From Sulfitobacter pontiacus (lineage in GTDB: Bacteria > Pseudomonadota > Alphaproteobacteria > Rhodobacterales > Rhodobacteraceae), in assembly GCF_040790665.1 (NCBI RefSeq), contig NZ_CP160850.1, positions 1 through 64,000 on the forward strand: DNA of 64,000 nucleotides, given 5' to 3'. The position numbers and the translations under genes are program-made. The notes beneath the pieces were generated by a model, which was not told the DNA's origin, made no database searches, and was given only the letters and a program-made list of their open reading frames with translations. Shown one piece after another: positions 62,349 through 64,000 of the stretch. The stretch's first letter is position 1; every line of letters starts with the position of its first letter.

Positions 62349-63617
62349 CTAAGGCAAGACCAGCTCTTCCCCGTTCTGCCAGCTTTGCGCCAGCGCCTTT
62401 GCCTCACCCTTTTGCTGGGGTGCCAACTGTTGGCCCATTTGCATCAATCGTTCTTCGGGCGCATCCAGCGCGCCGTCGCGGTCATAGGCCATCGCGGTAT
62501 CCTGCAACGCCCATGCGGTCACGGGGTCCGGTGTGACACTGATCCCTTCGGCATAGAAATGCGCGAGCTTGGCAAGGGATCGGGGCTCTCCGCGTTCGGC
62601 GGCGGCACGGTACCAGCGCGCGGCCTCTGCCGGATCGGCGGGGCGGCCCTGACCGTTTTCATACAGCAAACCTACGTTCAGATAGGCAACGGGTTCGCCG
62701 TATTCCGCAGCTTGCTGATACCAGACCATCGCCTCGTCAAAGTCCTGCTGCACACCGCGTCCAAGCGCATAGTGCTTACCCATGTTGACCTGCGCAGCGG
62801 GGACGCCATTGCGCGCTGCCTCATAGTACCAGCCGACGGCTTTCTCGTCATCCTGCGAGGTGCCAAGCCCCTCGGCATAGAGGTTGCCCAGATTAATCTG
62901 CGCGGGGGCATAGCCTTGTTCTGCCGCGAGCCGATACCATTCAAGCGCTTGGCCGTGGTCCTGCTTTACCCCGACGCCGTGGTTGGCCATCCACCCCAGC
63001 GAATATTGCGCGTCAGCCAGACCCTGTTCCGCCGAGGCACGCAAAAGCTGCTGTGCTTCTTCGGGGGCCGCCTCGCCGCCGCGACCTTCCAGCAACAGGA
63101 TGCCCAAGCGGTATTGGCCCATAGCATTGCCTTGCTCTGCCGCTTTACGATACCAGGCGCGGGCCTCTGCATCGCTTTGCGCTGTGCCTTCGCCCAGTTC
63201 ATGCATGTTGCCCAGACTGAACTGCGCCTTGTCAAACCCTTGGGCCGCAGCGCGGGTGAAATAGTCGAACGCGGTTTTCGCGTCGGGGTCGACGCCTTGC
63301 CCAAAGCGGTAGGACACGCCCAGAGAGTTCAACCCGCAGGGGTTGTTCTGCTCGGCAGACTTCTTGGCCCATGCGACGGAATCATCAAAGCTTTGCGGCA
63401 CACCATCACCGCCGCGGTAGTACAGGCGGCCGACCTGACATTGCGCCTCGGCGTCGCCCTGTTCGGCCAGCGGCAGCAGCAGCTCCAGCGCGTGGGTATA
63501 ATCGCCTTGCTCGAACGCGGCCATGCCGTCCTGCACGGTCTGGGCCTGCGCGGCCACGGGCATCACCGCGGCGAGAATAGTACGGCCAAACCAGCTTCGT
63601 TTTGTTTTATCTGCCAT
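62349..63617 (-). CDS. Sel1-repeat (TPR-like) protein
   Basis: 422 residues, periplasmic by its signal peptide (VMPVAAQAQ). Eight or nine Sel1-like repeats of about 36 residues, with the pattern A-x-AQ-x-x-LG-x-x-Y-x-x-GxGV-x-x-D...A-x-x-WY-x-x-AAEQ, cover most of the chain. Such proteins act as scaffolds. The start at 63617 has AAGGA; the frame to 63803 is longer but has no signal and no RBS. Ends near an acidic C-terminus. Confidence 0.88.
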   Translation of the reverse strand: MADKTKRSWFGRTILAAVMPVAAQAQTVQDGMAAFEQGDYTHALELLLPLAEQGDAEAQCQVGRLYYRGGDGVPQSFDDSVAWAKKSAEQNNPCGLNSLGVSYRFGQGVDPDAKTAFDYFTRAAAQGFDKAQFSLGNMHELGEGTAQSDAEARAWYRKAAEQGNAMGQYRLGILLLEGRGGEAAPEEAQQLLRASAEQGLADAQYSLGWMANHGVGVKQDHGQALEWYRLAAEQGYAPAQINLGNLYAEGLGTSQDDEKAVGWYYEAARNGVPAAQVNMGKHYALGRGVQQDFDEAMVWYQQAAEYGEPVAYLNVGLLYENGQGRPADPAEAARWYRAAAERGEPRSLAKLAHFYAEGISVTPDPVTAWALQDTAMAYDRDGALDAPEERLMQMGQQLAPQQKGEAKALAQSWQNGEELVLP

Positions 63618-63806
63618 CGAAAGGGTCCTTCTAGTCGGGTGGGCAGCCTGCTGCCTTTTCGCGTTTTCGTAACGCGTGTCCCCTATCGATGCACGCCGGC
63701 ACCCCGCCAAATCTCGGCGGAAAATTGCGTGTTTCTGCTGTGGCTTAGGCCGTGGTGCCCCGACCGGCAAAGACCCGCGCGCGGGCGCGGGGGTGATTGG
63801 CAAAAA

Positions 63807-63824
63807 GGATACCCATGGGTAACT
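63807..63824. promoter_or_regulatory. Degenerate parS-like palindrome, distal copy
   Basis: GGATACCCATGGGTAACT differs from the three sites after parB at only two positions (third and last base). The core TACCCATGGGTA is intact. It lies one base before the stop codon of the gene at the window end. Whether ParB binds it is not known. Confidence 0.55.
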
Positions 63825-64000
63825 TTAGGCAGGTGCCGCAGAGGCCCGACGTGACGCGCGCTGCGAGACGAAGGCGCAGACCAGAAGCTGCGAGATGTGG
63901 TAGATCATCAGCGGCAAAACGATGGCCCCGACCAGATCGGGCGCAAAAAGCGCCGTGGCAATGGGCAACCCGCTGGCAAGGCTTTTGGTGGACCCGCAGT
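63825..64000 (-). CDS. Partial BASS/YfeH-like Na+-dependent transporter (3' end)
   Basis: The last 57 codons of a minus-strand gene that continues beyond the window. The visible sequence reads CGSTKSLASGLPIATALFAP, then VLPLMIYHISQLLVCAFVSQRAS. This matches the C-terminal core of the YfeH-type bile acid:sodium symporter group. The stop codon is next to the distal palindrome. Together with the gene at 40520 it makes two BASS-type transporters on this replicon. Confidence 0.72.
   Translation of the reverse strand, partial: CGSTKSLASGLPIATALFAPDLVGAIVLPLMIYHISQLLVCAFVSQRASRRASAAPA

Noticed and set aside
62566..63560. Periodic DNA of about 108 bp considered as a tandem repeat
   Set aside because: It is the coding of Sel1 repeats (36 residues); sequence identity at DNA level is low.

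Overview
The window reads as a gene-dense, high-GC replicon of a Roseobacter-group alphaproteobacterium (Rhodobacteraceae; Sulfitobacter- or Ruegeria-like). The reasons are two TRAP transporters, an RTX/Hint secreted protein, a roseobacter-style LuxI, Rhodobacter-like TakP and dehydrogenase/oxidase genes, and high G+C throughout. It opens with a plasmid-type parA-parB pair followed by three perfect 18-bp palindromes at exact 29-bp spacing. A degenerate fourth copy lies 61 kb away at the other end, and a Phd/Doc toxin-antitoxin pair is nearby. This suggests a plasmid or chromid rather than the main chromosome. No replication initiator, rRNA, tRNA, CRISPR array or insertion sequence is visible. 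I made this assignment from protein reading only, with no database search.

Layout. 1-2508: partition module and parS-like array. 2777-6140: TakP-like TRAP transporter, with the binding protein convergent to the membrane subunits. 6325-7008: YrbL-like kinase-fold protein. 7024-18014: one long minus-strand gene run that looks like a complete periplasmic dehydrogenase-to-oxygen electron transport chain. Its order is gluconate-dehydrogenase subunit 3, GMC flavoprotein, dihaem cytochrome c, DedA, APC permease, caa3-type CoxII, fused CoxI+III, a 3-TM orphan, CtaG-like protein and triheme cytochrome c. 18243-22585: single genes for envelope and stress functions (L,D-transpeptidase, MgtC-like, PRC-barrel, Cu/Zn SOD, DUF1289, Dps). 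22888-27213: siderophore uptake operon (TonB receptor, MFS importer, siderophore-interacting reductase). 27288-31256: RTX/Hint protein, solo LuxR and glycosyltransferase. 31366-37903: enoyl-CoA hydratase, lipoprotein plus CDF transporter, and a first RND pump. 38768-43698: acyl-CoA synthetase, BASS transporter, KSTD-like flavoprotein and TetR. 43912-47093: YeiH exporter with LysR, then a GAF histidine kinase. 47291-52362: cobalt-type nitrile hydratase operon, convergent with a second TRAP transporter that is divergent from a TetR gene. 53029-61528: second RND pump with TetR, LuxI-type AHL synthase, membrane histidine kinase and cytochrome P450. 61631-64000: Phd/Doc, a Sel1-repeat protein and the 3' end of a second BASS-family transporter.

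The most unusual signal is the oxidase in the 7-18 kb module. Its subunit I keeps all haem/copper ligands, the cross-linked Tyr, and the D-channel Asp and Glu. By hand alignment, however, Gln replaces the K-channel lysine and Ser replaces the key D-channel asparagine. It sits in one run with a GMC dehydrogenase, its probable electron carriers, an amino-acid-type permease and a DedA protein. This is the best candidate for an undescribed functional system here.
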